DNA from: an uncultured bacterium
Lineage (GTDB): Bacteria; Bacillota; Clostridia; Oscillospirales; Oscillospiraceae
Assembly (NCBI GenBank): GCA_947364395.1
Contig: CANASS010000021.1
Coordinates: 1 to 35,460, forward strand
Length of the DNA: 35,460 bases
Reading direction: 5' to 3'
Every line of letters starts with the position of its first letter. Within the stretch, counting starts at the first letter, position 1. This document shows, piece after piece, positions 7,906 to 15,233 of this stretch. The notes below the pieces were generated by a model. That model worked only from the letters and a program-made list of their open reading frames with translations, did no database searches and had not been told where the DNA came from. A program made the position numbers and the translations under genes.

Positions 7906-8823
7906 TTATTTCTCCCGCCACTGTTCGCCGCTGGTGCCGCACCACACCACCATGTTCCGGCCAAACCGCTTGGCGTCGTACAGCATGGTGTCCGCCATTT
8001 TCAGGCAGGTATCGTAATTGTCCACCTCTTTGGGCTGGACGGTGACACCTCCGGCGCTGATGGTGAGCCACGGCCCCACCTCGGGATTATGGGGGATGTG
8101 CAGGTCCTCCACCGACTGGCGGACGGACTTCATAAACTCATAGGCAGTCTCCCCAGCGGCGCCCATGAACACCGCCACAAATTCCTCCCCGCCATACCTT
8201 GCAAACAGGTCGGTGGAGCGTTTGAAGTGGCTGGAGGCCGCTTTTGCCACCGCCGTGATGGCCCGGTCCCCCGCCGGGTGGCCAAAGGTGTCGTTGTACA
8301 CCTTGAACTTGTCGATGTCAAACATGCACACGGAGAAGGGCAGGCCAAACCGCACCGCCTCCCGCCACCGGGCAATGCTCCGCTCCTCATAGCTCCGGCG
8401 GTTGGACACGCCGGTGAGCCCGTCCACCATGGCCTGCTGCATAAACTGGGTCCGGTAGCGGTACAGCTGAACATGGGTGTTCACCCTGGCCTTGATGATG
8501 GCCGGATTGAAGGGCTTGGTCACATAGTCCACCGCCCCCAGCACCAATCCCCGCTCCTCATACTGCACGTCCGCCAAGCTGGTGATGAGGATCACCGGCA
8601 CATACCGGGTGGCCTCGTCGGCCTTCAGCGCCTGAATCAGCTGGAAGCCGTCCATCCCCGGCATGACCACATCCAGCAGGATCAGCGACCAGCCCCCTTC
8701 CCTGGCCGCCTGAAGGCCCTCCTGGGCCGTGTGGCGGGCGGTAAGCTCATAGTCGTCCTTCAAGATGGAACAAAGGAACGTAGTTTGCACCGGACTGTCG
8801 TCGATAACCAGAATTTTATCCAC
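7906..8823 (-). CDS. Response-regulator diguanylate cyclase (REC-GGDEF)
   Basis: A 305-residue cytoplasmic protein starting at GTG with GAGGGAAG upstream. Residues 1-120 are a receiver domain: acidic pocket D8-D9, phospho-acceptor D51 in LLDVVMPGMDG, and K103 in VTKPFNP. Residues 135-300 are a GGDEF domain: DGLTGVSNRRS, the metal-binding FDIDKFKVYNDTFGHPAGD, and an active-site GGEEF at 211-215. An RxxD inhibitory site (R202-D205) sits five residues before it, as in product-inhibited cyclases. It should make cyclic di-GMP from GTP when phosphorylated, with the nearby hybrid kinase a plausible phospho-donor. It is the last gene of the unit starting at the 9540-9568 promoter. No c-di-GMP effector gene is visible in the window. 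Confidence 0.93.
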   Translation of the reverse strand: MDKILVIDDSPVQTTFLCSILKDDYELTARHTAQEGLQAAREGGWSLILLDVVMPGMDGFQLIQALKADEATRYVPVILITSLADVQYEERGLVLGAVDYVTKPFNPAIIKARVNTHVQLYRYRTQFMQQAMVDGLTGVSNRRSYEERSIARWREAVRFGLPFSVCMFDIDKFKVYNDTFGHPAGDRAITAVAKAASSHFKRSTDLFARYGGEEFVAVFMGAAGETAYEFMKSVRQSVEDLHIPHNPEVGPWLTISAGGVTVQPKEVDNYDTCLKMADTMLYDAKRFGRNMVVWCGTSGEQWREK

Positions 8824-8932
8824 AGGTCTTCCCTCTCATCTGTTTCCTCCGTCCCCACATCCGGGGCGGAGCTGATTTAGAAAAATAGGAGCGGTTCAGC
8901 TCCCTCCTGCCGCCGGCCGTACCTACCGCCGG

Positions 8933-9433
8933 TCAAGCGCGCCGCTGGTCGTGTATGCCGCCGGTGAGGTCCTGGGCCACGTAAACCGCCGTCAGGGGCA
9001 GGTCGTCCGGGCCAGTGCGTGCCAGCACCACCGACGCCCGCACCCATCTCCAGGGGTCGTCTGGAATTCCAGGCTCATCCTCCAGCCTGCGGTACTCCAC
9101 CGCCACGCAGGGCTGCCACCACCGCAGGCTGCCCCGCAGGTTTTCCATGCTGATGGTTTGCAGATACAGCTCCCGGTCGTCCGGGTGGATAAAGTGGTTG
9201 GCGTAAATCTGCAGGGCGGCGGTGCAGTTCACCTCATTGCCCAGCAGGTCCCCCACCCGGCGCAGCTGGGTCACCGCCCGGAAGGTATCCTGTTCCAGAT
9301 TCAAATAGTAGGTAGAGAAAAACAGGCTGCTCAAGCTGCTGATGATATAGGCCCAGTCCTCCACCAGCTCCGAACTGCGGCCAGCGGCCTCCGGCAGAAT
9401 TTCCCCCAGTTTTTCCGGGTCCATGCTTTCCAT
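8933..9433 (-). CDS. Stand-alone PAS-like sensor protein
   Basis: A 166-residue protein with no signal peptide or membrane helix. ATG at 9433 is chosen over an upstream TTG because GAGGAGGGGG lies 4-5 nt before it. The core (about residues 30-160) aligns by eye with the second sensor domain of the neighbouring hybrid kinase. YYLNLEQDTFRAV matches its CYVDLDRDQVIPY, and HPDDRELYLQTISMENL matches HPEDRELVTKATSPEYL. It therefore looks like a free-standing PAS_3-type domain without kinase or cyclase output. It lies between a 29-codon ORF and the REC-GGDEF gene in the same direction, so it may modulate one of the two signalling proteins. It could also be a remnant of a larger sensor protein. The ligand is unknown. 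Confidence 0.7.
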   Translation of the reverse strand: MESMDPEKLGEILPEAAGRSSELVEDWAYIISSLSSLFFSTYYLNLEQDTFRAVTQLRRVGDLLGNEVNCTAALQIYANHFIHPDDRELYLQTISMENLRGSLRWWQPCVAVEYRRLEDEPGIPDDPWRWVRASVVLARTGPDDLPLTAVYVAQDLTGGIHDQRRA

Positions 9434-9444
9434 GTTCCCCCTCC

Positions 9445-9534
9445 TCAAAACAGCTGGTCCACGTCAAATTCCTCCAGCGTTTTCCAAAACCGTCTATCGG
9501 CTTGCGGCCCGCTGTCCTCCACAGCGCACCACAT
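9445..9534 (-). CDS. Small 29-residue ORF at the head of the PAS/GGDEF unit
   Basis: ATG (plus CAT at 9532-9534) to TGA gives 29 residues: MWCAVEDSGPQ... ending WKTLEEFDVDQLF. No ribosome binding site precedes the ATG. The ATG lies 6 nt beyond the TATAAT box, so transcription would start at or next to it, making the mRNA leaderless. The stop codon overlaps the GAGGAGGGGG site of the next gene, suggesting translational coupling. The amphipathic, acidic C-terminal half looks protein-like, but I do not recognise it. It may be a real small protein, a coupling leader peptide or chance. Confidence 0.4.
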   Translation of the reverse strand: MWCAVEDSGPQADRRFWKTLEEFDVDQLF

Positions 9535-9539
9535 GTAGC

Positions 9540-9568
9540 ATTATAGCACAGACAAAACAACAAATCAA
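9540..9568 (-). promoter_or_regulatory. Sigma-A promoter of the PAS/GGDEF unit
   Basis: On the minus strand, TTGATT (plus 9563-9568) and TATAAT (plus 9540-9545) are separated by 17 nt. Predicted transcription start is near 9533-9534. Confidence 0.85.
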
Positions 9569-9717
9569 TGTGTTGTTTCGATGATCGCAAAATTTTCATT
9601 CTCAGCACCTTTGGCTGGAATTTCCGCTGAAAACGCCGCCGAAAAAAGTAAATAATCATTCACTTGTATCCCAATATAGGTGGCGGCCTCGTCCAAGACC
9701 GCCATCCATATTGCCAT

Positions 9718-11910
9718 TCAAATCTCGCCCGGCCCCCAGGTCCGTCCCGTCAGCTCCTCCATGGTGCGCAGGAGCAGGGCCAGATCCATGGGCTTGCGCA
9801 GGTGGGCGTCAAGGCCGCACTCCCGGGACTTGCGCAGGTCCCGCTCCAGCGCGTTGGCGGACAGGGCAATGATAGGCACCCTGGCCTTGGCCTTGTCCGG
9901 CAGGGCCCGGATGGCCACCGACGCCTGCCAGCCGTCCATCACCGGCATTTGCAGGTCCATAAGCACCACGTCGTAATAGCCAGGGTCGGAATCCCGCATC
10001 TTTTCCAGGGCGATCATTCCGTTTTCGGCGGGGTCGATCTCAAACCCCAGCTCCCCCAGCAGCTCCATCTCAATCTCCCGGTTGATTTCGTTGTCCTCCA
10101 CCAGCAGGATGCGGAACGCGGCCCCCTCTTCCGCCTGCTTCCGGGCGGAGGCATGCCATTCCTGGACCCGGAAGCGGAAGGCGGCGGTAAAGGTGCTGCC
10201 CTTGTCTATGGCGCTCTGGACGCTGAGCACGCCCCCCATCATGTCCACAATGTTCTTGGCGATGGTGAGGCCCAGGCCGATGCCGTGAACCCCTCCCAGG
10301 GTGGTGTTCTTCTCCCTGCTAAAGGGCTCGAACAGCTTATCCAGGAACTCGGAGCTGATGCCGATGCCGGTGTCCTCCACCGTGATGCGGTAGACGGCGT
10401 ACTCGGTGGACAGCTCCTCCCCCTCCTCCACCCGGATGGACACCCGGCCGCCGGGGTTGGTGTAGGTCAGGGCGTTGTTGGCCAGATACATCACCAGCTG
10501 GCGCAGCTTCTCCTGGTCGGTGAATACGATGTTGTGCCGCAGGGAGTCGCAATTCAGGGTGAAGGAGATGTCCTTCTCCTGGGCCTGGGGCTCCAGGAAG
10601 CTGTACACATCCCCCACGGTCTGGCGCAGGTCGCACTCCGTCTCCTCCAGCTCGGCGGTCTCGCCGTCCAGGGAGGACACCTCCAGCACCTTGTCGATCA
10701 TATCCAGCAGCTGGCGGCTGGCGGTCTCCACCCGGTCCAGGTAATCCGCCGCCTCCGCAGTGTTTTCCAGGTTCAGCTTGGCCAGGGAGGTGAAGCCGAA
10801 AATGGCGTGGAGGGGGGTGCGCATGTCGTGGGACATATTGGACAGGAAGGTGTTCTTGCTGTTGATGGCCAGATTGGCCTTGGCCAGCGCCTCAGCCAGC
10901 AGGGACTGCTGCTCCATCTGCTGCTGGATCTCCTCATCCACCCGGCGGTAGCCCATCACTACCTGGCAGACCCCCTCCTCGTGGCTCACGTTCACCACCC
11001 GAAGCTGGATATACTGCAGCTCCCCGGACACCAGCACCCGGTAGTTGATATAAAAGGTAAGGCAGTCCTCCAGCTTCTCCTTCAAATACTCCGGGGAGGT
11101 GGCCTTGGTCACCAGCTCCCGGTCCTCCGGGTGCACCCACATGTCCACATAGCCGGTGGCGTAGCTGGAATAGGCCCGGTCGGTCAGCTTGTTGTAGAAC
11201 AGCGCGGCTGTGCGCACGCTCAAACGGTAGGGAATGACCTGATCCCGGTCCAGGTCCACGTAGCAGATGGCCTCGTAGTTGACGCTCAGGCCCTCAATGA
11301 CCTCCAGCTGGCGGAGATACTCCTCATTGATGAGGGTGCGCTCCTTGTCATACTCCTCAATGAGATGGCGCAGCTTCCGCTCCCGCTCCAGCCGCTCGTT
11401 CATCAGCCGGGTTTTCTCCTCCATCAGGCTCTCCCGCTTTTCCGTGGCGTCCCCCAGGAAAACGTAGAAAATGCCGCCCTCCGACTCAGTTTGGACAAAG
11501 TGGCCGTAGTCCTCGATCCAGCGGATGGCGCCGTCCCTCCGGCGGACTCGATACTCCACATAGTCAAAGTCGTGCTGGCTGGCCTCCACCTGGCTCCGAA
11601 TACTCTCCTCCACCGCCTTCAGGTCGTCCGGGTGCACCAGCCCCCGAAAGGAGTTGCCGGTGTGGGCCCGGAATTCCTCCATGGTCTCGCACTGGAAGAT
11701 GCGCAGCAGGCTGCGGTTGGCGTAGATGATCTCCTCCCCCTGGCTGGCCCGGTAGATGAGAAAACCGCCGGGCATCTCGTCCATAAAGTGGACAAACGCG
11801 CCGGTCATCCCGTCCTTCTGGGAGAGTTCATCTCTGGAGGCGCCATCCGGCTGGCACAGCACCCGCAGGACCTGTTCTATGAAAAAACGCTCATGCGCTT
11901 GGTCGCTCAT
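9718..11910 (-). CDS. Hybrid sensor histidine kinase (PAS-PAS-HisKA-HATPase-REC)
   Basis: A 730-residue soluble kinase; no membrane helix is seen, so it senses a cytoplasmic signal. Domains in order: PAS about 44-155 (ends in FLGDATEKRE), coiled coil about 156-205, second PAS-like domain about 208-325, HisKA about 345-415 with phospho-acceptor H361 in NMSHDMRTP, HATPase about 460-585 (N-box LANNAL, G1 DTGIGI, G2 GIGLGL), and REC about 598-720 with D652 in LMDLQMPVMDG and K706. All catalytic residues are present. ATG at 11910 is chosen for its AGGAG site; a longer reading frame upstream runs through the promoter region. The intramolecular H361 to D652 relay, plus the REC-GGDEF gene encoded just downstream, suggests a c-di-GMP signalling circuit. 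Confidence 0.92.
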   Translation of the reverse strand: MSDQAHERFFIEQVLRVLCQPDGASRDELSQKDGMTGAFVHFMDEMPGGFLIYRASQGEEIIYANRSLLRIFQCETMEEFRAHTGNSFRGLVHPDDLKAVEESIRSQVEASQHDFDYVEYRVRRRDGAIRWIEDYGHFVQTESEGGIFYVFLGDATEKRESLMEEKTRLMNERLERERKLRHLIEEYDKERTLINEEYLRQLEVIEGLSVNYEAICYVDLDRDQVIPYRLSVRTAALFYNKLTDRAYSSYATGYVDMWVHPEDRELVTKATSPEYLKEKLEDCLTFYINYRVLVSGELQYIQLRVVNVSHEEGVCQVVMGYRRVDEEIQQQMEQQSLLAEALAKANLAINSKNTFLSNMSHDMRTPLHAIFGFTSLAKLNLENTAEAADYLDRVETASRQLLDMIDKVLEVSSLDGETAELEETECDLRQTVGDVYSFLEPQAQEKDISFTLNCDSLRHNIVFTDQEKLRQLVMYLANNALTYTNPGGRVSIRVEEGEELSTEYAVYRITVEDTGIGISSEFLDKLFEPFSREKNTTLGGVHGIGLGLTIAKNIVDMMGGVLSVQSAIDKGSTFTAAFRFRVQEWHASARKQAEEGAAFRILLVEDNEINREIEMELLGELGFEIDPAENGMIALEKMRDSDPGYYDVVLMDLQMPVMDGWQASVAIRALPDKAKARVPIIALSANALERDLRKSRECGLDAHLRKPMDLALLLRTMEELTGRTWGPGEI

Positions 11911-11938
11911 GGGTCCAACTCCTCTCTCTTGCGCTAGA

Positions 11939-11967
11939 AGTTTACCACAAAAAAGAGCGTTTGTCAT
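11939..11967 (-). promoter_or_regulatory. Promoter of the hybrid kinase gene
   Basis: On the minus strand, ATGACA (plus 11962-11967), 17 nt, then TGG-TAAACT (-10 at plus 11939-11944), an extended -10. It is about 30 nt before the ATG. Confidence 0.6.
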
Positions 11968-12041
11968 TATCTTCTGGAAAATAAAATAAATTTTCACAGA
12001 ACTTCCATCATTCTGCTTTTTCTTCCAGAGCGAATAGGGGC

Positions 12042-12070
12042 TTGCCATCTCCCCCGCAATCCAATATAAT
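12042..12070 (+). promoter_or_regulatory. Sigma-A promoter of the aldo/keto reductase gene
   Basis: TTGCCA at 12042-12047 and a perfect TATAAT at 12065-12070 with 17-nt spacing. The reading frame that runs upstream to 12042 would start inside this promoter, so the ATG at 12105 is the correct start. Confidence 0.88.
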
Positions 12071-12104
12071 TCTGATATACGATATTTTAAGGAGGAAAAC
12101 CACC

Positions 12105-13295
12105 ATGATGACCAACGATTTCCACGGCGTCCAGCTCTCCCGGCTGGGCCTTGGCACCATGCGCCTGCCCCTGCTCCCCGGTCAGACCGATTCCGCCGCC
12201 ATTGACGAAAAGCGGGTGGACGAGATGATCGACTACGCCCTGTCCCACGGCGTCAACTATTTTGACACCGCCCACCCCTACCACGGGGGGCAGTCGGAGC
12301 GGGTGGTGGGGCGCTCCCTGGCCCGCTATCCCCGGGAGCGCTGGTGTCTGGCGGACAAATACCCCGGCCACCAGATCGCCAGCAGCTATGACCCCGCCGC
12401 CATGTTTGAAGAGCAGCTGGGCAAGTGCGGGGTGGACTATTTCGATTTTTACTTACTGCACAACGTGTATGAGAACTCTATCCAGGTGTACACCGACCCC
12501 CGGTGGGGCATTGTGGACTACTTTGTGGAGCAGAAGCGGCTGGGCCGCATCAAGCACCTGGGCTTCTCCTGCCACGGCAGCCTGGACACCCTGTCCGCTT
12601 TCCTGGACTACTGCGGGGACAAGATGGAGTTCTGCCAGCTTCAGCTGAACTATCTGGACTGGACCCTCCAGCAGGGGAAGGAAAAGTACGACCTGCTCAC
12701 CAGCCGGGGGATCGCCGTGTGGGTGATGGAGCCCATCCGGGGCGGGAAGCTGGCCGCCCTGTCCCAGGAGCAGATGGAGCCCCTGCGCCGCCTCCGGCCC
12801 GGCGACAGCGCCGCCGCCTGGGCCCTGCGGTTCCTTCAGGGCCTTCCCAATGTGAAGATGATCCTCAGCGGCATGTCCAATCTGGAGCAGATGGTGGAAA
12901 ACGTGGACACCTTTACCCAGGACCGTCCTCTGACCGCCTCCGAGACCACCGCCCTGCTGGCCCTGGCGGAGGACATGAAGGACGCCATCCCCTGCACCGC
13001 CTGCCGGTACTGCTGCGACGGCTGCCCCATGGGGCTGGACATACCTGCCATGATCGCCGCCTGCAACGAGGCCCGGTTCGCCCTCAGCTCCGGCATCCGC
13101 ATGCGCTTTGACGCCCTGCCGGAGAACAAGCGGCCCGCCGCATGCCTCGCCTGCGGTAAGTGCGCCCAGATCTGCCCCCAGGGCATTGATGTCCCCGCCG
13201 TCGTCAAGGAGCTGGCCCAGGCCATGGAGAAAATCCCCGACTGGGCCCAGGTGTGCCGCCAGCGGGAGGAAGAGGCCCTGCGGGACAAGGGCTGA
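12105..13295 (+). CDS. Aldo/keto reductase with C-terminal 4Fe-4S dicluster domain
   Basis: A 396-residue protein, AAGGAGG 9 nt before the ATG. Residues 1-275 form the AKR (beta/alpha)8 barrel with the full catalytic tetrad: D54 (FDTAHPY), Y59, K85 (LADKYPG) and H119 (YLLHN). Residues 290-375 carry two ferredoxin-like motifs: C297, C300, C303, C304 and C307 (CTACRYCCDGCP) and C347, C350, C353, C357 (CLACGKCAQICP). This architecture is a known anaerobe family annotated as a 4Fe-4S aldo/keto reductase. It is thought to pass electrons between a nicotinamide or ferredoxin partner and a carbonyl substrate, which is unknown. It is monocistronic from a strong promoter, with no pathway genes beside it to indicate a substrate. 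Confidence 0.93.
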   Translation: MMTNDFHGVQLSRLGLGTMRLPLLPGQTDSAAIDEKRVDEMIDYALSHGVNYFDTAHPYHGGQSERVVGRSLARYPRERWCLADKYPGHQIASSYDPAAMFEEQLGKCGVDYFDFYLLHNVYENSIQVYTDPRWGIVDYFVEQKRLGRIKHLGFSCHGSLDTLSAFLDYCGDKMEFCQLQLNYLDWTLQQGKEKYDLLTSRGIAVWVMEPIRGGKLAALSQEQMEPLRRLRPGDSAAAWALRFLQGLPNVKMILSGMSNLEQMVENVDTFTQDRPLTASETTALLALAEDMKDAIPCTACRYCCDGCPMGLDIPAMIAACNEARFALSSGIRMRFDALPENKRPAACLACGKCAQICPQGIDVPAVVKELAQAMEKIPDWAQVCRQREEEALRDKG

Positions 13296-13326
13296 GGACG
13301 GGTCTGGAACAGCCCGGCCCCTGTCG

Positions 13327-13367
13327 AAAAAAGTCCCGTCTTTTGAAGCCATTTCAAAAGACGGGAC
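13327..13367 (-). terminator. Terminator of the PHP gene (shared 15-bp hairpin)
   Basis: Perfect 15-bp inverted repeat, arms 13333-13347 (GTCCCGTCTTTTGAA) and 13353-13367, 5-nt loop. The run of six T lies on the minus-strand side (plus A at 13327-13332), so it mainly ends the PHP transcript. It can also end the converging aldo/keto reductase transcript, less well. Confidence 0.85.
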
Positions 13368-13386
13368 CCGTTTCATTTGGCCGTTG

Positions 13387-14106
13387 TCAGAGCCCTATGA
13401 ATGCCTTGAATGCCTCCACATCCGTGTTGAGGATCAGCTTTTCCTCAAAGCCCGCCTGGCTGAGCAGGGCGCAGGCCTCGTCAAACCGGCCCACCGCGCT
13501 GGGGTCGTGGGCGTCGGAGCTGACCAGGATGGGGACTTCGTACCGCCGGCACAGGGACAGCATCTCCTTGTAGTTTTTCACGCATCCCGGACGGCTCTCC
13601 GGGTGGCGCAGGGAGCTGTTGTTCACCTCCAGCGCCACGTGGTGCTCCTTCGCCGCCCGGACCAGCCGCTCGTACTCCAGCGGGGTCTGGTCGCTGTCCG
13701 GGTGGGAAACAAAGCACACCTTCTCATGCCTCATGCAGGAGATGAGGTTATCCGTGTTCTTCTCCGCCCCCGCGTCCTTGTAGCACAGCAGGTGGATGCC
13801 CACAATGGCGTAGTCCAGCCGCTCCAAATACCGCTGGGGCAGGGACAGGCTCCCCCCGTCCAGCACGTTCACCTCGCAGCCGTGGACGATCTCCACCCCG
13901 GACAGGCGGCGGGGCACCGCCGTCAGGTTGCAGAAATAGATGGGATCGCAGGTCCCGGGAATCCCCGGCCCGTGCTCGCTGATCCCCAGAAGGTCCAGCC
14001 CCCTCTCCCCCGCCGCCGCGGCCATCTCCCGGATGGTGCCGTAGGCGTGGCCGCTGACCAGGGTATGGGTGTGTGCGTCCAGTCGAAGCGCGCTTGTCTC
14101 TATCAT
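13387..14106 (-). CDS. PHP-domain metallo-phosphoesterase, YcdX type
   Basis: A 239-residue single-domain PHP protein, the usual length for YcdX-like hydrolases. Motif I is DAHTHTLVSGHAYGTI (H12, H14 and a third His typical of YcdX). Then come SEHGPGIPG, the conserved Glu in GCEVNV, the HP of CFVSHPDSD, EVNNSS, and SSDAHDP near the C-terminus. Together these supply the His/Asp/Glu ligands of a trinuclear metal site. YcdX-type enzymes hydrolyse small phosphate esters; the physiological substrate is not established. The ATG at 14106 has AAGGAGT 8-14 nt upstream. It is convergent with the aldo/keto reductase and divergent from rubrerythrin. Confidence 0.9.
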   Translation of the reverse strand: MIETSALRLDAHTHTLVSGHAYGTIREMAAAAGERGLDLLGISEHGPGIPGTCDPIYFCNLTAVPRRLSGVEIVHGCEVNVLDGGSLSLPQRYLERLDYAIVGIHLLCYKDAGAEKNTDNLISCMRHEKVCFVSHPDSDQTPLEYERLVRAAKEHHVALEVNNSSLRHPESRPGCVKNYKEMLSLCRRYEVPILVSSDAHDPSAVGRFDEACALLSQAGFEEKLILNTDVEAFKAFIGL

Positions 14107-14172
14107 CTGTCATGACTCCTTAGAAAAAATTTGCCGGAATACCTTCCAGCTGAAAAAATATTGAAAAAACAC

Positions 14173-14201
14173 TTGCAATTCCTGCGGCGTTCTGGTATAG
14201 T
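14173..14201 (+). promoter_or_regulatory. Sigma-A promoter of rubrerythrin
   Basis: TTGCAA at 14173-14178 and TATAGT at 14196-14201, 17-nt spacer ending in TGG (extended -10). Confidence 0.85.
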
Positions 14202-14205
14202 CAAA

Positions 14206-14220
14206 TAAGAATGATTCTCA
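14206..14220 (+). promoter_or_regulatory. Fur/PerR-family operator at the rubrerythrin start site
   Basis: TAAGAAT-G-ATTCTCA is a 7-1-7 inverted repeat with 6 of 7 positions symmetrical, as in Fur, PerR and Zur boxes. It lies 4 nt after the -10 box and covers the transcription start, so bound repressor would block initiation. Rubrerythrin genes are known PerR targets in clostridia, so PerR is the favoured candidate. The sequence alone cannot separate PerR from Fur. Confidence 0.65.
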
Positions 14221-14276
14221 CTAAGAGAGTCGATCAAACCGCCCCACCAAATTTATCAATCAGGAGGAATATCATC

Positions 14277-14810
14277 ATGGAACTGAAGGGCAGCAAGACT
14301 GAAGCCAATCTGTGGAAAGCGTTCGCCGGGGAGTCCCAGGCCCGCAACAAGTACACCTACTTCGCCAGCCAGGCCCGCAAGGAGGGCTATGAGCAGATCG
14401 CCGCCATCTTCGAGGAGACCGCCGGCAACGAGAAGGAGCACGCCAAGCTGTGGTTCAAGGCTCTGGGCGGCATCTGCACCACCGCCGAGAACCTGGTGGC
14501 CGCCGCCGAGGGCGAGCACGAGGAGTGGACCGAGATGTACAAGGAGATGGCGGCCACCGCCCGTGAGGAGGGCTTCATCGCCCTGGCTGACGCCTTCGAC
14601 GCCGTGGCCAAGATCGAGAAGAGCCACGAGGACCGTTACGTAAAGCTGGCTGAGAACCTGGCCAACAGCGAGGTCTTTAAGCGCTCCGAGGTCAAGGTGT
14701 GGTACTGCCGCAACTGCGGACACCTGGAGTACGGCCTGGAGGCCCCCGCCGAGTGCCCCGTCTGCGCCCACGCCCAGTCCTACTTCGAGCTCAAGGCCGA
14801 GAATTACTAA
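14277..14810 (+). CDS. rbr: Rubrerythrin
   Basis: A 177-residue non-haem iron protein with standard layout. The N-terminal ferritin-like four-helix domain (about 1-135) has diiron ligands in AGESQARNKYTYFA, FEETAGNEKEHA, GEHEEW and the second helix pair KIEKSHEDRY. The C-terminal rubredoxin-like domain has CRNC and CPVC (YCRNCGHLEYG ... AECPVC) for an Fe(SCys)4 site. It reduces hydrogen peroxide using electrons from NAD(P)H through rubredoxin-type carriers and protects anaerobes from oxygen exposure. ATG at 14277 is chosen for the AGGAGG 10 nt upstream. A Fur/PerR-like box sits on the promoter. It is monocistronic with a strong terminator. Confidence 0.95.
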   Translation: MELKGSKTEANLWKAFAGESQARNKYTYFASQARKEGYEQIAAIFEETAGNEKEHAKLWFKALGGICTTAENLVAAAEGEHEEWTEMYKEMAATAREEGFIALADAFDAVAKIEKSHEDRYVKLAENLANSEVFKRSEVKVWYCRNCGHLEYGLEAPAECPVCAHAQSYFELKAENY

Positions 14811-14823
14811 ATCCTGTCCCGTC

Positions 14824-14859
14824 AAAAGGGCCGTGCCTCTCCGGAGGCGCGGCCCTTTT
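14824..14859 (+). terminator. Rubrerythrin terminator
   Basis: AAAAGGGCCG and GCCTC arms (14824-14839) pair with GAGGC and CGGCCCTTTT (14844-14859) around a short loop; 13 nt after the stop codon. Confidence 0.9.
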
Positions 14860-14957
14860 CCTGTTTGGCCCTCTCTGCCGGAAATTTTCCCATCCCGGGG
14901 CAATCCATCGGCAAACCGGCCCATTCCCGCATATACTGGGGCAAAGGGGGGCTGAGC

Positions 14958-15233
14958 ATGAGGCGGTGCGGCGGAAATTCTTCTCAGGCGCAGGGCGGCA
15001 ATCTGGTGGCCGTCGCTGCGGCCCTGTCCATTTTTATCGCCCAGGGCAAGACGCCGGACGAGCTGGCCATATTGGCCTCTCTCTTCGACCTGATGCGCAG
15101 CAATATCGCGCTGATGGCGGTGAACACGGCCAGCGACGACATACAGCCCAACCTGAGCAACACCGGCTCCGCCGCCGACCGGGCCGAGTTCTTCGACTCC
15201 CTTATCGGCCCCTCGTCCGATCTCTTTGAATGA
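14958..15233 (+). CDS. Small hydrophobic hypothetical protein, 91 residues
   Basis: ATG at 14958 is preferred to an upstream start because a G-rich site (AAAGGGGGG) lies just before it. The sequence has a Cys/Gly/Gln start (MRRCGGNSSQAQGG), a hydrophobic helix LVAVAAALSIFIAQG, and a second amphipathic helix DELAILASLFDLMRSNIALMAV. An acidic tail ends DSLIGPSSDLFE. It resembles short helical DUF proteins of clostridia (a DUF6774-like character is possible, not verified). No function can be given. Its last 32 nt overlap the 3' end of the convergent uridine phosphorylase gene, with no room for a terminator between. Confidence 0.6.
   Translation: MRRCGGNSSQAQGGNLVAVAAALSIFIAQGKTPDELAILASLFDLMRSNIALMAVNTASDDIQPNLSNTGSAADRAEFFDSLIGPSSDLFE

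Noticed and set aside
8880..8932. Weak hairpin GGAGC...GCTCC with T-run between the PAS-like gene and the diguanylate cyclase, as an attenuator
   Set aside because: The stem is only 5 bp; it does not justify an attenuator call.
9234..9659. Minus-strand 141-codon frame overlapping the PAS-like gene
   Set aside because: It crosses the TATAAT promoter and reads the PAS gene in another frame. The N-terminal part is AT-rich non-coding sequence.
9664..9712. Imperfect hairpin (GGTGGCGG...CCGCCATCC) after the hybrid kinase as its terminator
   Set aside because: It has mismatches and no adjacent T-tract; T-rich sequence begins about 20 nt later. Plausible, but too weak to list as a feature.
9664..11937. 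Plus-strand frame of 757 codons opposite the hybrid kinase
   Set aside because: Antisense shadow; the minus strand encodes all kinase motifs intact.
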